This document shows positions 1 through 8,457 of a DNA stretch of 15,893 nucleotides, piece by piece. Position 1 is the first letter of the stretch. Each line of letters opens with the position of its first letter. The notes beneath the pieces are model-generated. The model ran no database searches, had not been told where the DNA came from, and was given only the letters and a program-made list of their open reading frames with translations. This DNA comes from an uncultured Erysipelotrichaceae bacterium (GTDB lineage Bacteria; Bacillota_I; Bacilli_A; RF39; UBA660), in the NCBI GenBank assembly GCA_902803795.1, contig CADCRC010000017.1, positions 1 to 15,893 of the forward strand, read 5' to 3'. The translations under genes and the position numbers were made by a program.

Positions 1-755
1 GCATTAAGTGGTGTTCTAATCTCATGAGACATACTACTTAAAAAATCACTTTTTGCCTTATTTGATTTTTCTGCTTGTTCTTTAGCAATCTCAAGTTGTT
101 CTAACATCCTAACATCTGGATTTTCAATTGTGAAATACATGATAAAAGTAACTAAACATAAAATATAATTTACTAAAAAAATTTCAGGATATAATTTTTG
201 AATTATTGCAGAAAGTCCTGCCATCACAGCAATAATATATATCGGACAATATTCTTTATTTGTTATATATTTTCTATTTTTTACTAAACTGATAAAATTA
301 ACAATTATACTAATCAAAGCTAAAACATAAATCATATTAACTCCAATACCAACCGGTAATAATAACCCATTTGTTTCAACTATATCAATTGGTAGAAATA
401 ATGTAATTATAGATATAATTATTGTATATGGTATAGTTTCTATTATTTTTTTATAATCTTTATTACTATATCTTCTTCCAATTAATATAACATAATACAC
501 AAATGTAATTATCCACAAAATAAACATCAAAAACAATAGTTTAATAAAAATAATATATACAAATGAATCACTTGAAATTCCATTATTTACTAATATAAAA
601 TTTATTATTTCAATTAATGAACATAAAAACGAAATAATAATAAGAGCAGAATAAAATTTATTTTCTATCATATTAACTCTTTTTTTTGAAAAATATACAA
701 TCATTAATATAATCATAAAAATCATACCAGAAATTGCAAAAGCTATACTAAACAT
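1..755 (-). CDS. Membrane-bound sensor histidine kinase, N-terminal part (cut by window edge)
   Basis: I translated this by hand from an ATG at 755; the frame stays open through 251 codons to the left edge, so the C-terminus lies outside. The first ~210 residues are very hydrophobic, with about six or seven likely membrane spans and short loops. A helical linker follows (around EQLEIAKEQAEKSNKAKSDF), then the H-box SSMSHEIRTPLNA with the phospho-accepting histidine at residue 244. That motif is diagnostic of the HisKA dimerisation domain, so the missing part should hold the ATPase domain, and a receiver if it is a hybrid kinase. The start has a GGTGATAAG ribosome binding site about 5 nt upstream. 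The multi-span sensor resembles membrane-embedded input domains; its ligand cannot be read. No response regulator is in view. It lies 46 nt downstream of the acyl-CoA synthetase-like gene, on the same strand. Confidence 0.9.
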   Translation of the reverse strand, partial: MFSIAFAISGMIFMIILMIVYFSKKRVNMIENKFYSALIIISFLCSLIEIINFILVNNGISSDSFVYIIFIKLLFLMFILWIITFVYYVILIGRRYSNKDYKKIIETIPYTIIISIITLFLPIDIVETNGLLLPVGIGVNMIYVLALISIIVNFISLVKNRKYITNKEYCPIYIIAVMAGLSAIIQKLYPEIFLVNYILCLVTFIMYFTIENPDVRMLEQLEIAKEQAEKSNKAKSDFLSSMSHEIRTPLN

Positions 756-781
756 ATCTTATCACCTATAATTAATTTTAA

Positions 782-817
782 CACAAAAAAAGAAAAATTA
801 ATTAGTTATTTTTCTTT
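782..817 (-). terminator. Putative intrinsic terminator after the acyl-CoA synthetase-like gene
   Basis: A perfect 10-bp inverted repeat (AAAGAAAAAT at 789-798 and ATTTTTCTTT at 808-817) has a 9-nt loop that contains the stop codon of the upstream gene. On the minus strand it is followed by a run of T. The stem is almost all A-T, so termination strength is uncertain; some read-through into the kinase gene is possible, because I see no clear promoter in the short gap. Confidence 0.5.
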
Positions 818-2796
818 CTTAATATTTTGTTATTTTGTTTTATTATTTTTCCATTAATAATATAGTTATCTTTATCAAATATATCAGTATTCTCAAGTTG
901 TTTATAATCAACTTTATTATTAACATTTGTATATGGAATTTCATCAATCAAAACATAAAACTTTGGTACATATGAACCTGGTTGTGATTTAATTATATCT
1001 TCATCAAGTACTTTTACTGAATCATAATCAAAATTAGAATTTGGAACAATAAATGCAACTGGAACTTCTCTTTCTTCTTCATCATCAAATTTTACACAAC
1101 AGCAATCATGAACACATTCATTCTTTTTAAGTTCATCTTCTATTGAACCAAGCCAAACTTTATTACCCGATCTAGTTAACATTCTTTTAGCTCTTCCACG
1201 ATGAAATAGTCTTCCATCGCTATCTAAATATCCTAAATCATCTGTATGAAGCCATATTTTTCCATCATCATGTCTTCTTAATACTTTTGATGTTTCTTCA
1301 ATATTATCTTTGTAACCTTTCATAATTGTTGGTCCTGTTATACATATTTCTCCAATTTCATTGTATTTTTTCTCTTTTGGTTTTTCTACTAAATATTCAT
1401 CATAATCTTGATAATCAAATATACCAACTTCAACATTTAACATAGGAATTCCTATGCTTCCTAATTTATATGCTTCAGTTTTTGAATATGTTGCCACACC
1501 TGTACATTCACTTTCACCATATCCTTGATGAACAAATCCATTAGAATTATGTTTTTTTAAATAGTTATTTATAGCTACTTCCTCAGATTCATGTAATTTA
1601 TCTCCTCCAGATATTGGAAATGTAATATAAGATGCATCATCAATAATATCATCTTCCACCATTTGTTTTAATAAAATTGGACCAGATAAAAATATATTAG
1701 GTTTATATTTATCGATTAATTGAGTATATTCTTCAATTTTAAAATTAGAAATCAAATTAACACATACACCACAACACATCGTAGCATATGTTGCATTTAA
1801 ATAATATGCAGGTCCAGGAGGTAAAATATTCAATGCTGTTTTATTGCTATCAAAACCATTATCACTATACACAAATGTATGAGCCATACTAATAATATTC
1901 TTATTAGTAAGTTCTACTCCTTTTGCTTTTCCTGTCGTACCACCTGTATAAACAATTATAGATGTTCTATTAGGATTATCTTCACATATTTTATAATTAT
2001 CACCTTTGAATTTTTCATTCCACTGTTTTATTGTCATAAATTTAGAATTGTTATTAATAATATTTTTACTTTCTTCATTCATTTCTTTAATAGAATTAAA
2101 ATATTCTTTTAAAGCTTCTATTTGACTTTTATTATTTTTTTTAGATTTAGATAAAACATCACTAATATTATCAATATATCCTTTTATATTCATCTCATTT
2201 GTTATAGGAATAGTAATTATATTTTCAGCATTATTATTAAACTTAAAACTATCAGATGCATTTTTTAATATAAATGGAACTTCTGATACAAACATATATT
2301 TTGATTTTCCAATATTATTCATATATGCGATTCTTTCAGGACTTTCATCAAATTTTATTAAATTAGTGATTGCTCCAAGTCTTGATAAAGCCATCCACAT
2401 AAATAATATTTCAGGAACATCAAGCATAATAAATGATACTGTATCTCCTTCTTTTATTTTCATTGAAGAAAATTTTCTTGTATACATTTCTACTTTTTTT
2501 TCAATATCTTTTATATTATAATTTTTTCCATAATATTCTATAAGTTTAACATTTTTTGGACTAACAGATTTTAAATATTCATATGGATTTATTGATTCAT
2601 CTACTCTATTAATAATGTTTTTTTCTTTATAATACTTTAACCATGGTTTATCTAATGACGAGAATCCTATTAGTGGTCCCTGTATTTCTCCATTAGATAA
2701 TTTTTTTAAATATAAGTCTCTTTGTATTTTTTCTTTCTCACTTAATTTTGTAAGTCTCTCCCTGTATTCTTTTAATTGATCAATTTCATCAAACAT
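802..2796 (-). CDS. AMP-dependent acyl-CoA synthetase/ligase-like enzyme (ANL superfamily)
   Basis: This 664-residue cytosolic enzyme should activate a carboxylic acid with ATP to an acyl-adenylate and pass it to CoA or another thiol. Visible ANL motifs are the P-loop YTGGTTGKAKG (283-293), the adenine-binding YGESE (426-430), the ribose-binding TDDLGYLDSDGR (518-529) and a hinge region HRGRAKRM. Near the C-terminus, NNKVDY places the usual catalytic lysine at K628. It is longer than a typical 500-560 residue synthetase: there is an N-terminal extension of about 60 residues ending in DKPWLKYYKEKNI, and a Lys/Asn-rich insertion around residues 200-270 before the P-loop. The stretch HDCCCVKF near the C-terminal domain is unusually Cys-rich. 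The start has a GGGGGAT ribosome binding site. The substrate cannot be read; a fatty or aryl acid, or loading of a carrier protein, are all possible. No carrier protein or partner enzyme is next to it. Confidence 0.88.
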   Translation of the reverse strand: MFDEIDQLKEYRERLTKLSEKEKIQRDLYLKKLSNGEIQGPLIGFSSLDKPWLKYYKEKNIINRVDESINPYEYLKSVSPKNVKLIEYYGKNYNIKDIEKKVEMYTRKFSSMKIKEGDTVSFIMLDVPEILFMWMALSRLGAITNLIKFDESPERIAYMNNIGKSKYMFVSEVPFILKNASDSFKFNNNAENIITIPITNEMNIKGYIDNISDVLSKSKKNNKSQIEALKEYFNSIKEMNEESKNIINNNSKFMTIKQWNEKFKGDNYKICEDNPNRTSIIVYTGGTTGKAKGVELTNKNIISMAHTFVYSDNGFDSNKTALNILPPGPAYYLNATYATMCCGVCVNLISNFKIEEYTQLIDKYKPNIFLSGPILLKQMVEDDIIDDASYITFPISGGDKLHESEEVAINNYLKKHNSNGFVHQGYGESECTGVATYSKTEAYKLGSIGIPMLNVEVGIFDYQDYDEYLVEKPKEKKYNEIGEICITGPTIMKGYKDNIEETSKVLRRHDDGKIWLHTDDLGYLDSDGRLFHRGRAKRMLTRSGNKVWLGSIEDELKKNECVHDCCCVKFDDEEEREVPVAFIVPNSNFDYDSVKVLDEDIIKSQPGSYVPKFYVLIDEIPYTNVNNKVDYKQLENTDIFDKDNYIINGKIIKQNNKILRKKNN

Positions 2797-2834
2797 ACTC
2801 TATCCCCCTATCATTTTTATTTATATTATTGATA

Positions 2835-2863
2835 ATTTTACTTGTTCTATAATTTTTTTCCAA
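2835..2863 (-). promoter_or_regulatory. Candidate sigma-A promoter of the acyl-CoA synthetase-like gene
   Basis: On the minus strand, TTGGAA (2858-2863) lies 17 nt before TAAAAT (2835-2840), giving matches of 4/6 and 5/6 to the consensus. The leader would be about 30 nt and contain the GGGGGAT ribosome binding site. In sequence this AT-rich, such matches arise by chance, so this is only moderately supported. Confidence 0.4.
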
Positions 2864-2926
2864 TCAAATCCACACTATCTCTAAAAAAGTTAATATTATT
2901 TTATCATATTTTTGTATGATTAGTAA

Positions 2927-3778
2927 TTAATTATTTTCTAAATATTTTTTAAATTCTATTGGCATATCTGTTTTATATTCTATTAATTTATTTGTTATTG
3001 GATGTTTAAATTTAATATAATATGAATGCAAATATTGTCCATACTCTGTTGTATTCTTATGATTACCATATACAGGATCATTACATACAGAATGACCAAT
3101 ATATTCCATATGAACTCTTATTTGATGAGTTCTTCCTGTTTCTAAAGTACATTCTATTAAAGTCTTATCATTAAATCTATCAAGCACTCTAAAATGAGTA
3201 ATAGACTCTTTTGAATTAATAGAAGTAATACAATATTTCAATCTATTATTCTTATCTCTTCCAATAGGTGCATCAATAGTTCCACTATCTTCATTTATAA
3301 CACCATCAACAATAGCTAAATATTTTCTAACAACTTCTTTTCTAGATATCATACTAGATAATAAATCACATATTTTTTCATCTTTACCTATAAGCATCAA
3401 TCCACTAGTATCTTTATCTAATCTGTGTACAATAAAAGGACGAATATTATTAGTTTTATCTAAATTAAATCTATATAACAAAGCATTAACTAAAGTAGAA
3501 TCATAATTACCTGCACCAGGATGAACAACCATCCCACTTTTTTTATTAATAATCATCAAATAATCATCTTCATATACAACATCAATAGGTATATCTTGAG
3601 GTATTATCTCACTATTATTTTCAATAAATCCATCTACTCTAACATCATCATTATCTTTAACAATATAATTATTTTTAACACTCTTACCATTAACTAATAC
3701 TTTTTCATTTTTAATTAATTCTTGTATTTTACTTCTAGATAAATCCAATTTATCAACTAAATACTTATCAATTCTCAT
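2927..3778 (-). CDS. rluD: RluA-family 23S rRNA pseudouridine synthase (RluD/YlyB-like)
   Basis: This 283-residue enzyme should isomerise uridines in rRNA to pseudouridine. Residues 1-60 form an S4 RNA-binding domain (MRIDKYLVDKLDLSRSKIQ, then VLVNGK). The catalytic domain follows, with VHRLDKDTSGLML carrying the catalytic aspartate D121, and RTHQIRVHM near the C-terminus, both hallmarks of the RluA/RluC/RluD family. Length matches the family (about 280-325). The start has GGTGAT just upstream. It lies 36 nt downstream of lspA, the same neighbour as ylyB in Bacillus, which supports an RluD-type assignment, but sequence alone does not tell which uridines it modifies. Confidence 0.9.
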   Translation of the reverse strand: MRIDKYLVDKLDLSRSKIQELIKNEKVLVNGKSVKNNYIVKDNDDVRVDGFIENNSEIIPQDIPIDVVYEDDYLMIINKKSGMVVHPGAGNYDSTLVNALLYRFNLDKTNNIRPFIVHRLDKDTSGLMLIGKDEKICDLLSSMISRKEVVRKYLAIVDGVINEDSGTIDAPIGRDKNNRLKYCITSINSKESITHFRVLDRFNDKTLIECTLETGRTHQIRVHMEYIGHSVCNDPVYGNHKNTTEYGQYLHSYYIKFKHPITNKLIEYKTDMPIEFKKYLENN

Positions 3779-3814
3779 TTTATCACCAACTATTACTTTC
3801 TATTATTATCATAT

Positions 3815-4273
3815 TTACTCTTTAACATCATCCTTCTTAATTATATTACAATAAATAAATATAATTACACCAATTACTATAAAACTATCAGCTAAATTAA
3901 ATACAGGAAACTCCATTATAGATATATAATCTATTACCCTAGAATACAACATTCTATCAACCAAATTACCAAACAATCCACCAATTATTAAAGAAATAGA
4001 AATATTTTCTAATTTAGAATTACTAGAAACAATCATTCTATCTAAAAATACTAAACAAAATAAAGAAACAATTATTAAGAATATAGTTTTATTTTGCAAT
4101 ATTGAAAAAGCAGCCCCACTATTTTCAACATAATATATAGAAAATAAATTAGGAATTAAAATAATCTCATCACCTAATTCCATATTATTTTTTAAAAACA
4201 ATTTAACTATTAAATCAATTATTAACAATAATATCGCAAACCCATATATTAAAAATCTCTTATTATTCTTCAT
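3815..4273 (-). CDS. lspA: Lipoprotein signal peptidase (signal peptidase II)
   Basis: LspA is an inner-membrane aspartyl protease that removes the signal peptide from prolipoproteins after diacylglyceryl transfer to the lipobox cysteine. The 152-residue protein has four hydrophobic spans and the family motifs VENSGAAFS (49-57), FGNLVDR with catalytic D106, and FNLADSF with catalytic D129. The length is normal for the family. Its ATG overlaps the end of dnaE by 11 nt, with GAGGT as ribosome binding site inside dnaE, so it is probably translationally coupled. The rluD-like gene follows in the same operon. Confidence 0.96.
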   Translation of the reverse strand: MKNNKRFLIYGFAILLLIIDLIVKLFLKNNMELGDEIILIPNLFSIYYVENSGAAFSILQNKTIFLIIVSLFCLVFLDRMIVSSNSKLENISISLIIGGLFGNLVDRMLYSRVIDYISIMEFPVFNLADSFIVIGVIIFIYCNIIKKDDVKE

Positions 4274-7199
4274 TATCTAACCTCTTTATATTTGAAACAA
4301 TCATCTGATAATCACTATTTCTTCTTTCTATTCTTCCTCTTACAATATAAATATGACTACTTAATACTTCAAAATCCAAATATACTTTTGGAAATAAAAC
4401 ATATTCATAATTACCAGTTTCATCACTTCCACTAACAAAAGCCATTTTTTCACCTTTTTTAGTATTAATTTCTTTTATTTTATCAACCAATATTATATTA
4501 TCAACTACTTTATTAAAATAATTATTATTCATATTTAAACTAACAATATTATTATATTTACCTAAATATAAACTAGTAGGATGATATGTTAAATATAATC
4601 CAAACAATCTTTTTTCTTCTTCTAATAAATAAATATTAGAATATTCTTCTTGAAATATAATACTTGGTTTTTCTATTTCAACATCTATATCACTTTCAAG
4701 TTCAGCATAATTATATAATGCTTCTAAATTATATATAAGAGTTGCTTTAGTATATTTAAAATCATCTAAACAACCAGACATAATTAACACATTAATCTCA
4801 TCTTTTGAAATACCAATTTTAAACAATCTGCAAATACAATCATAAATATCCAAATACTTACCATTAATATTTCTATCTTCTATAATTTTAGATACATTCA
4901 TTTTATTTAAACCAACAATACTAGATAAAGGATATATAATATAATCTTTACCAGGAATAAACTCCATTGTAGATATATTAATATTAGGTTTAATAATTTT
5001 AATATTATTAGCCTTAGCTGATTTAATATAATCATTAAAACTATTAGAAGTACCTGCAGGTGATGTTAAAACTTCAGAATAAAATATACTTGGAAAATAT
5101 AATTTTAAATAAGCCATTTTATAAGCAATTATTGAATATGCAACAGAATGTGAGTTATTAAATCCATAACCTGCAAAAGATAAAATAATATCAAATAATT
5201 TTTTTGCCTGTTCTCTATTTCTACCCATACTAATAGATTTAGATATAAAAGTATCTTCTTGGGCTTTTAATAATTCACTCTTCTTCTTACTAATTGCTCT
5301 TCTTAAAATATCAGCCTCAGCCAAAGAATATCCAGCATAAACACTCGCTACTCTCATTATTTGTTCTTGATATATTAAAATACCATAAGTCTTATTTAAT
5401 ATAGGTTCCAAACAAGAATCTAAATATTCTACTTTTTCTAATCCTTCTTTTCTTCTAATATATGAATCTATAAATTGAGAAGGACCAGGTCTAAATAATG
5501 CAATAGCCGCAATAATATCATCAAATGAACTTACTTTTAATTTCTTTAAAAAATTCTTCATTCCACTAGATTCAAATTGAAATACACCATCAGTATTAGC
5601 AATTTCAAACTCATGAAATACATCAACATCATCAAGTGGTATTTTAGAAAAATCAATATTAATATCATATATTTTTTTTATCTTATCAATTATATTAGAA
5701 ATAATAGTAAGATTTTTAATTCCCAAAAAATCCATTTTAAGTAAACCTAATTCTTCTAAATATTCCATAGAATAAGCAGTTAGATTAAGTTCATCATCCA
5801 TAATAAGAGGAACATGATTATATAATTCATCCCCACACATAATAATACCAGATGCATGAGATGAAATATGTCTAGGAAATCCCTCAAATTTCTTAGCTAT
5901 ATCAAACATATTTGACAAAGTAATATCAGATTGTACTCTAATTCTAAATATTTCATTGTTCTTATATAAATCTATTAAACTATCTTTATTTCCATTAGGT
6001 ATTAATTTACATAAACCATCTACTTTATATAAAGGTATATTAAGAGTCCTAGAAACATCACGAATAACTTGTTTTACACCTAACGTATTAAAAGTAACAA
6101 TCCCACTAATACAATTTTCACCATATTTTTCTCTAACATAATTTATAACATCAACTCTTCTAGTATCAGGAAAATCAGTATCAATATCAGGCATAGACTG
6201 TCTTTGTGGATTTAAAAATCTTTCAAATAATAAATCATATTCAATAGGATTAATATCTATTATTCCCAATGAATATGCAACAAGTGAACCAACTGCAGAA
6301 CCTCTACCAGGTCCAACCAATATATTATTTTTCTTAGCCCATTTAATATAATCATAAACAACCAAAAAATAATTAGAAAAACCCATATTATTAATAATAT
6401 CTAATTCATATAACAATCTATCTTTATATATATTAGAAACCTGATTATTTAATCTTTTATTAAGTCCTTTAATAGATAACGATTTTAAATAATCAAAAGA
6501 ATTATCAACATCATAAACAGGTAATAATATATCACTCTTTGGAAGCACTAATCGACATTTATTAGCTATCTCTATACTATTATTTAAACAATTATCACTA
6601 ACATTAATATTATTATTATATAATTCACAATTATCAAAATTAATATCTATATTATCATTAACAGTTAAATTATTTTTCATTAAATATAAATATTTTATAT
6701 ATTTACTATCTTCACTATTATTATATAAACACATATTTAAATAAACTACTTTATCACTTATCTTATATGATTCATCTTCATCATATATATTATTAACTCC
6801 AATATAAATATCATCATATACACCTACAATATTATTATAAAAAGAAATATTTTTAAAAGGTAATATACATATTAAATCATTTTTATATCTATTTAAAACA
6901 TCTATATCAACTTCATTCTTACTATATAACGATGATATAATCATCAAATTCTTATAACCATCATAGTTTTTACAATAAAGCAATATATTATTATCATCTA
7001 TTTTTATATCTATTCCTACTATAGGATTAATATTTAATTTACTAGATTTCTTAATAAACTCCATAACTCCATACATATTGTTATCACATAAAGCAATGGA
7101 ATCTAATTTATTATTTAAAGCATATTCTAATATATCATCTATCAAAAGCATACTCTCAAGTAGAGAATAATTACTTTTATTATATAAAGGTATATACAT
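4263..7199 (-). CDS. dnaE: DNA polymerase III alpha subunit, DnaE type
   Basis: This C-family replicative polymerase has 978 residues from the preferred ATG at 7199; an in-frame TTG 15 nt upstream (7214) overlaps the GGAG ribosome binding site and would give 983. An N-terminal PHP-like domain is followed by the polymerase core with GPGRGSAVGS, PDIDTDF (D338 and D340) and LKMDFLG (D490), which supply the three catalytic aspartates, then YQEQIMRVA and the HSVAYS region, helix-hairpin-helix segments and a C-terminal OB fold (~890-978). No epsilon exonuclease insertion is visible, so this is DnaE and not PolC. It is shorter than Bacillus DnaE (about 1,115). The PHP metal-binding histidines of active family members are replaced (P4, Y6, K8 and N40), so proofreading or pyrophosphatase activity from that domain is unlikely. 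Residues 100-230 are rich in Asn, Asp and Tyr. First gene of dnaE-lspA-rluD. Confidence 0.95.
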   Translation of the reverse strand: MYIPLYNKSNYSLLESMLLIDDILEYALNNKLDSIALCDNNMYGVMEFIKKSSKLNINPIVGIDIKIDDNNILLYCKNYDGYKNLMIISSLYSKNEVDIDVLNRYKNDLICILPFKNISFYNNIVGVYDDIYIGVNNIYDEDESYKISDKVVYLNMCLYNNSEDSKYIKYLYLMKNNLTVNDNIDINFDNCELYNNNINVSDNCLNNSIEIANKCRLVLPKSDILLPVYDVDNSFDYLKSLSIKGLNKRLNNQVSNIYKDRLLYELDIINNMGFSNYFLVVYDYIKWAKKNNILVGPGRGSAVGSLVAYSLGIIDINPIEYDLLFERFLNPQRQSMPDIDTDFPDTRRVDVINYVREKYGENCISGIVTFNTLGVKQVIRDVSRTLNIPLYKVDGLCKLIPNGNKDSLIDLYKNNEIFRIRVQSDITLSNMFDIAKKFEGFPRHISSHASGIIMCGDELYNHVPLIMDDELNLTAYSMEYLEELGLLKMDFLGIKNLTIISNIIDKIKKIYDINIDFSKIPLDDVDVFHEFEIANTDGVFQFESSGMKNFLKKLKVSSFDDIIAAIALFRPGPSQFIDSYIRRKEGLEKVEYLDSCLEPILNKTYGILIYQEQIMRVASVYAGYSLAEADILRRAISKKKSELLKAQEDTFISKSISMGRNREQAKKLFDIILSFAGYGFNNSHSVAYSIIAYKMAYLKLYFPSIFYSEVLTSPAGTSNSFNDYIKSAKANNIKIIKPNINISTMEFIPGKDYIIYPLSSIVGLNKMNVSKIIEDRNINGKYLDIYDCICRLFKIGISKDEINVLIMSGCLDDFKYTKATLIYNLEALYNYAELESDIDVEIEKPSIIFQEEYSNIYLLEEEKRLFGLYLTYHPTSLYLGKYNNIVSLNMNNNYFNKVVDNIILVDKIKEINTKKGEKMAFVSGSDETGNYEYVLFPKVYLDFEVLSSHIYIVRGRIERRNSDYQMIVSNIKRLDNEE

Positions 7200-7224
7200 A
7201 TAAACACACTCCAATCTAATAAAT

Positions 7225-7253
7225 ATTATAAGACAAATAAGAGTAATAACTAA
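7225..7253 (-). promoter_or_regulatory. Weak candidate promoter of the dnaE-lspA-rluD operon
   Basis: A perfect TATAAT (7225-7230, minus strand) stands just before the GGAG ribosome binding site of dnaE. At 17 nt spacing the -35 hexamer would be TTAGTT (7248-7253), a weak match lying inside the hairpin behind frr. The short leader of about 18 nt would suit dnaE. Confidence 0.3.
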
Positions 7254-7268
7254 ATTGTTATCACTCTT
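7239..7268 (-). terminator. Hairpin between frr and dnaE, probable terminator
   Basis: A 12-bp stem with a single G-U pair (AAGAGTGATAAC and GTTATTACTCTT on the minus strand) encloses a 6-nt loop, 10 nt behind the frr stop. The following sequence is T-rich but interrupted (ATTTGTCTT), so termination may be partial and frr and dnaE may be linked in part. Confidence 0.55.
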
Positions 7269-7278
7269 AAATAGTTAA

Positions 7279-7812
7279 TCATTCTTTTTCTTTTTCATCA
7301 AATATTGAATCTATTTTTTTATTATATTCATTTACCATATCTTGTACATTTTTTTCTAAAGTTTTTTCTTCATCTTCAGGAAGCTTATCTTTTCTAATAT
7401 TATCAAGAATATCACGTCTTAAATTTCTAACAGTAACTCTAGTATCTTCACTCATCTCTTTAGCCTGTTTTACAAGTTCTTTTCTTCTATCTTCAGTAAG
7501 TGTAGGCATAACAATTCTAATACTCTCTCCAGAATTAATAGGATTAAAACCTAAATTAGCTTCATTTATTCCTCTTTCAATTTCTTTTAATGTACTTTTA
7601 TCAAAAGGCTTAATTAATAACTCATTTCCATCAACAACAGAAATACTCGCAAGTTGTTTAAGTGGAGTCTTTGCTCCATAATATTCTACAAATACTGGAT
7701 CAAGTGATGAAGGATTAGCTCTACCAGCACGAATTTGTGTTAACCTCTTTTCAAAATTATCAATCGCATCATCTAAACTTAATTCTAAATCTTCTAAATA
7801 ATTATTTTCCAT
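7279..7812 (-). CDS. frr: Ribosome recycling factor
   Basis: RRF works with EF-G to split the ribosome from mRNA after termination. The protein has 177 residues from the preferred ATG at 7812, preceded by GAGGAGAG; an in-frame ATG at 7827 overlaps this ribosome binding site and would add five residues. Family motifs include RLTQIRAGRANPSSLD, ELLIKPFDKSTLKEIE, IRIVMPTLTEDRRKEL and the C-terminal helix with VRNLRRD. The length is close to the usual 185. In many Bacillota frr follows pyrH and tsf; here it instead follows an unrecognised membrane protein by 17 nt, and a hairpin follows it. Confidence 0.97.
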   Translation of the reverse strand: MENNYLEDLELSLDDAIDNFEKRLTQIRAGRANPSSLDPVFVEYYGAKTPLKQLASISVVDGNELLIKPFDKSTLKEIERGINEANLGFNPINSGESIRIVMPTLTEDRRKELVKQAKEMSEDTRVTVRNLRRDILDNIRKDKLPEDEEKTLEKNVQDMVNEYNKKIDSIFDEKEKE

Positions 7813-7829
7813 AAATACTCTCCTCATAA

Positions 7830-8357
7830 TTATTTTTGTTTATATATAATATATTTATCTTCATTTTTTATTTTATGTGTCTTATCATAATAAGCATAAA
7901 CCCCAGTTTCATCAGATTCTATATCAACAATATTATCAGACAAAATAGTTTTATTTAAATATATCAAATCCAAATGATATAAAACATAATTTTTATCTAT
8001 ATAATATACATTAGCACTAGCACCTGAAAAACCTCCAAGTCTAACATATTTTATAGCATTTACAACTACTGACTTTTCACCACTTCCAAACTCATCTACA
8101 AAAACAAATTCTTTTGTTTCAACCTCATTATCACTAGTTGAAGTATCCGGTGTGTCTATAACCTCATCTGGATTATTATTATCACTATCATCATCTAAAT
8201 TAATATTATCATTTGATGTATAAGTATCATCTCTTTCAATAGTATCATTTGCCTGTATTTTCTTCTTATTATTCTTTTTACCAAAAGCATTATATAACAA
8301 AACAGCTATAATAACAGCAAAAAGAGCAATAAGCAATATTTTAACAATTCTATTCAT
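7830..8357 (-). CDS. Unrecognised membrane-anchored protein with acidic linker
   Basis: I do not recognise this 175-residue protein. Residues 5-23 form a single hydrophobic span (LLIALFAVIIAVLLYNAF) followed by a short basic patch (KKNNKKK), which may also act as an uncleaved signal. Residues ~35-80 are a low-complexity linker rich in Asp, Asn, Ser and Thr. Residues ~82-175 look like a small folded beta-rich domain with many Tyr (VVVNAIKYVRLGGFSG, YIDKNYVLYHLDLIYLN). No lipobox is visible. The ATG is preceded by a strong GGGAGGG. The frr ATG lies 17 nt downstream of its stop, so the two should be co-transcribed. The C-terminal domain is probably extracellular if the span acts as a signal anchor, but the basic patch following the span leaves orientation open. 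Confidence 0.75.
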   Translation of the reverse strand: MNRIVKILLIALFAVIIAVLLYNAFGKKNNKKKIQANDTIERDDTYTSNDNINLDDDSDNNNPDEVIDTPDTSTSDNEVETKEFVFVDEFGSGEKSVVVNAIKYVRLGGFSGASANVYYIDKNYVLYHLDLIYLNKTILSDNIVDIESDETGVYAYYDKTHKIKNEDKYIIYKQK

Positions 8358-8377
8358 AAAACCCTCCCCATGCCTAT

Positions 8378-8383
8378 ATTATA
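8378..8383 (-). promoter_or_regulatory. Candidate -10 element for the 175-residue protein and frr
   Basis: A perfect TATAAT on the minus strand lies about 20 nt before the ATG at 8357 and just ahead of the GGGAGGG ribosome binding site. No good -35 hexamer stands at 16-18 nt; the sequence there is a T tract. The tRNA and its putative terminator lie upstream, so an independent promoter is expected here. Confidence 0.4.
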
Positions 8384-8425
8384 CTATTTTTATTAAAAAA
8401 AATACACTATAAATTTATAACATTT

Positions 8426-8448
8426 AAAAAAACGCATAAAAGCGATTT
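8426..8448 (-). terminator. Weak putative terminator behind tRNA-Leu
   Basis: About 10 nt past the tRNA CCA end, the minus strand holds a short hairpin (CGC and GCG, extended by three A-T pairs across one mismatch) followed by seven T. The stem is short, so it is marginal, but its placement between a tRNA and the next promoter fits. Confidence 0.4.
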
Positions 8449-8457
8449 ATAAACATA

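Noticed and set aside
1879..2112. Plus-strand open frame rich in Phe and Ile
   Set aside because: It lies antisense to the P-loop region of the acyl-CoA synthetase-like gene, has no ribosome binding site, and its composition is what reading AT-rich coding DNA backwards gives.
2903..2920. 6-bp hairpin behind the rluD-like gene
   Set aside because: Too short, all but two pairs A-T, and not followed by a T tract on the minus strand, so not called as a terminator.
5956..6141. Small plus-strand frame within dnaE
   Set aside because: Antisense to the conserved polymerase core, no start signal, no recognisable motif.
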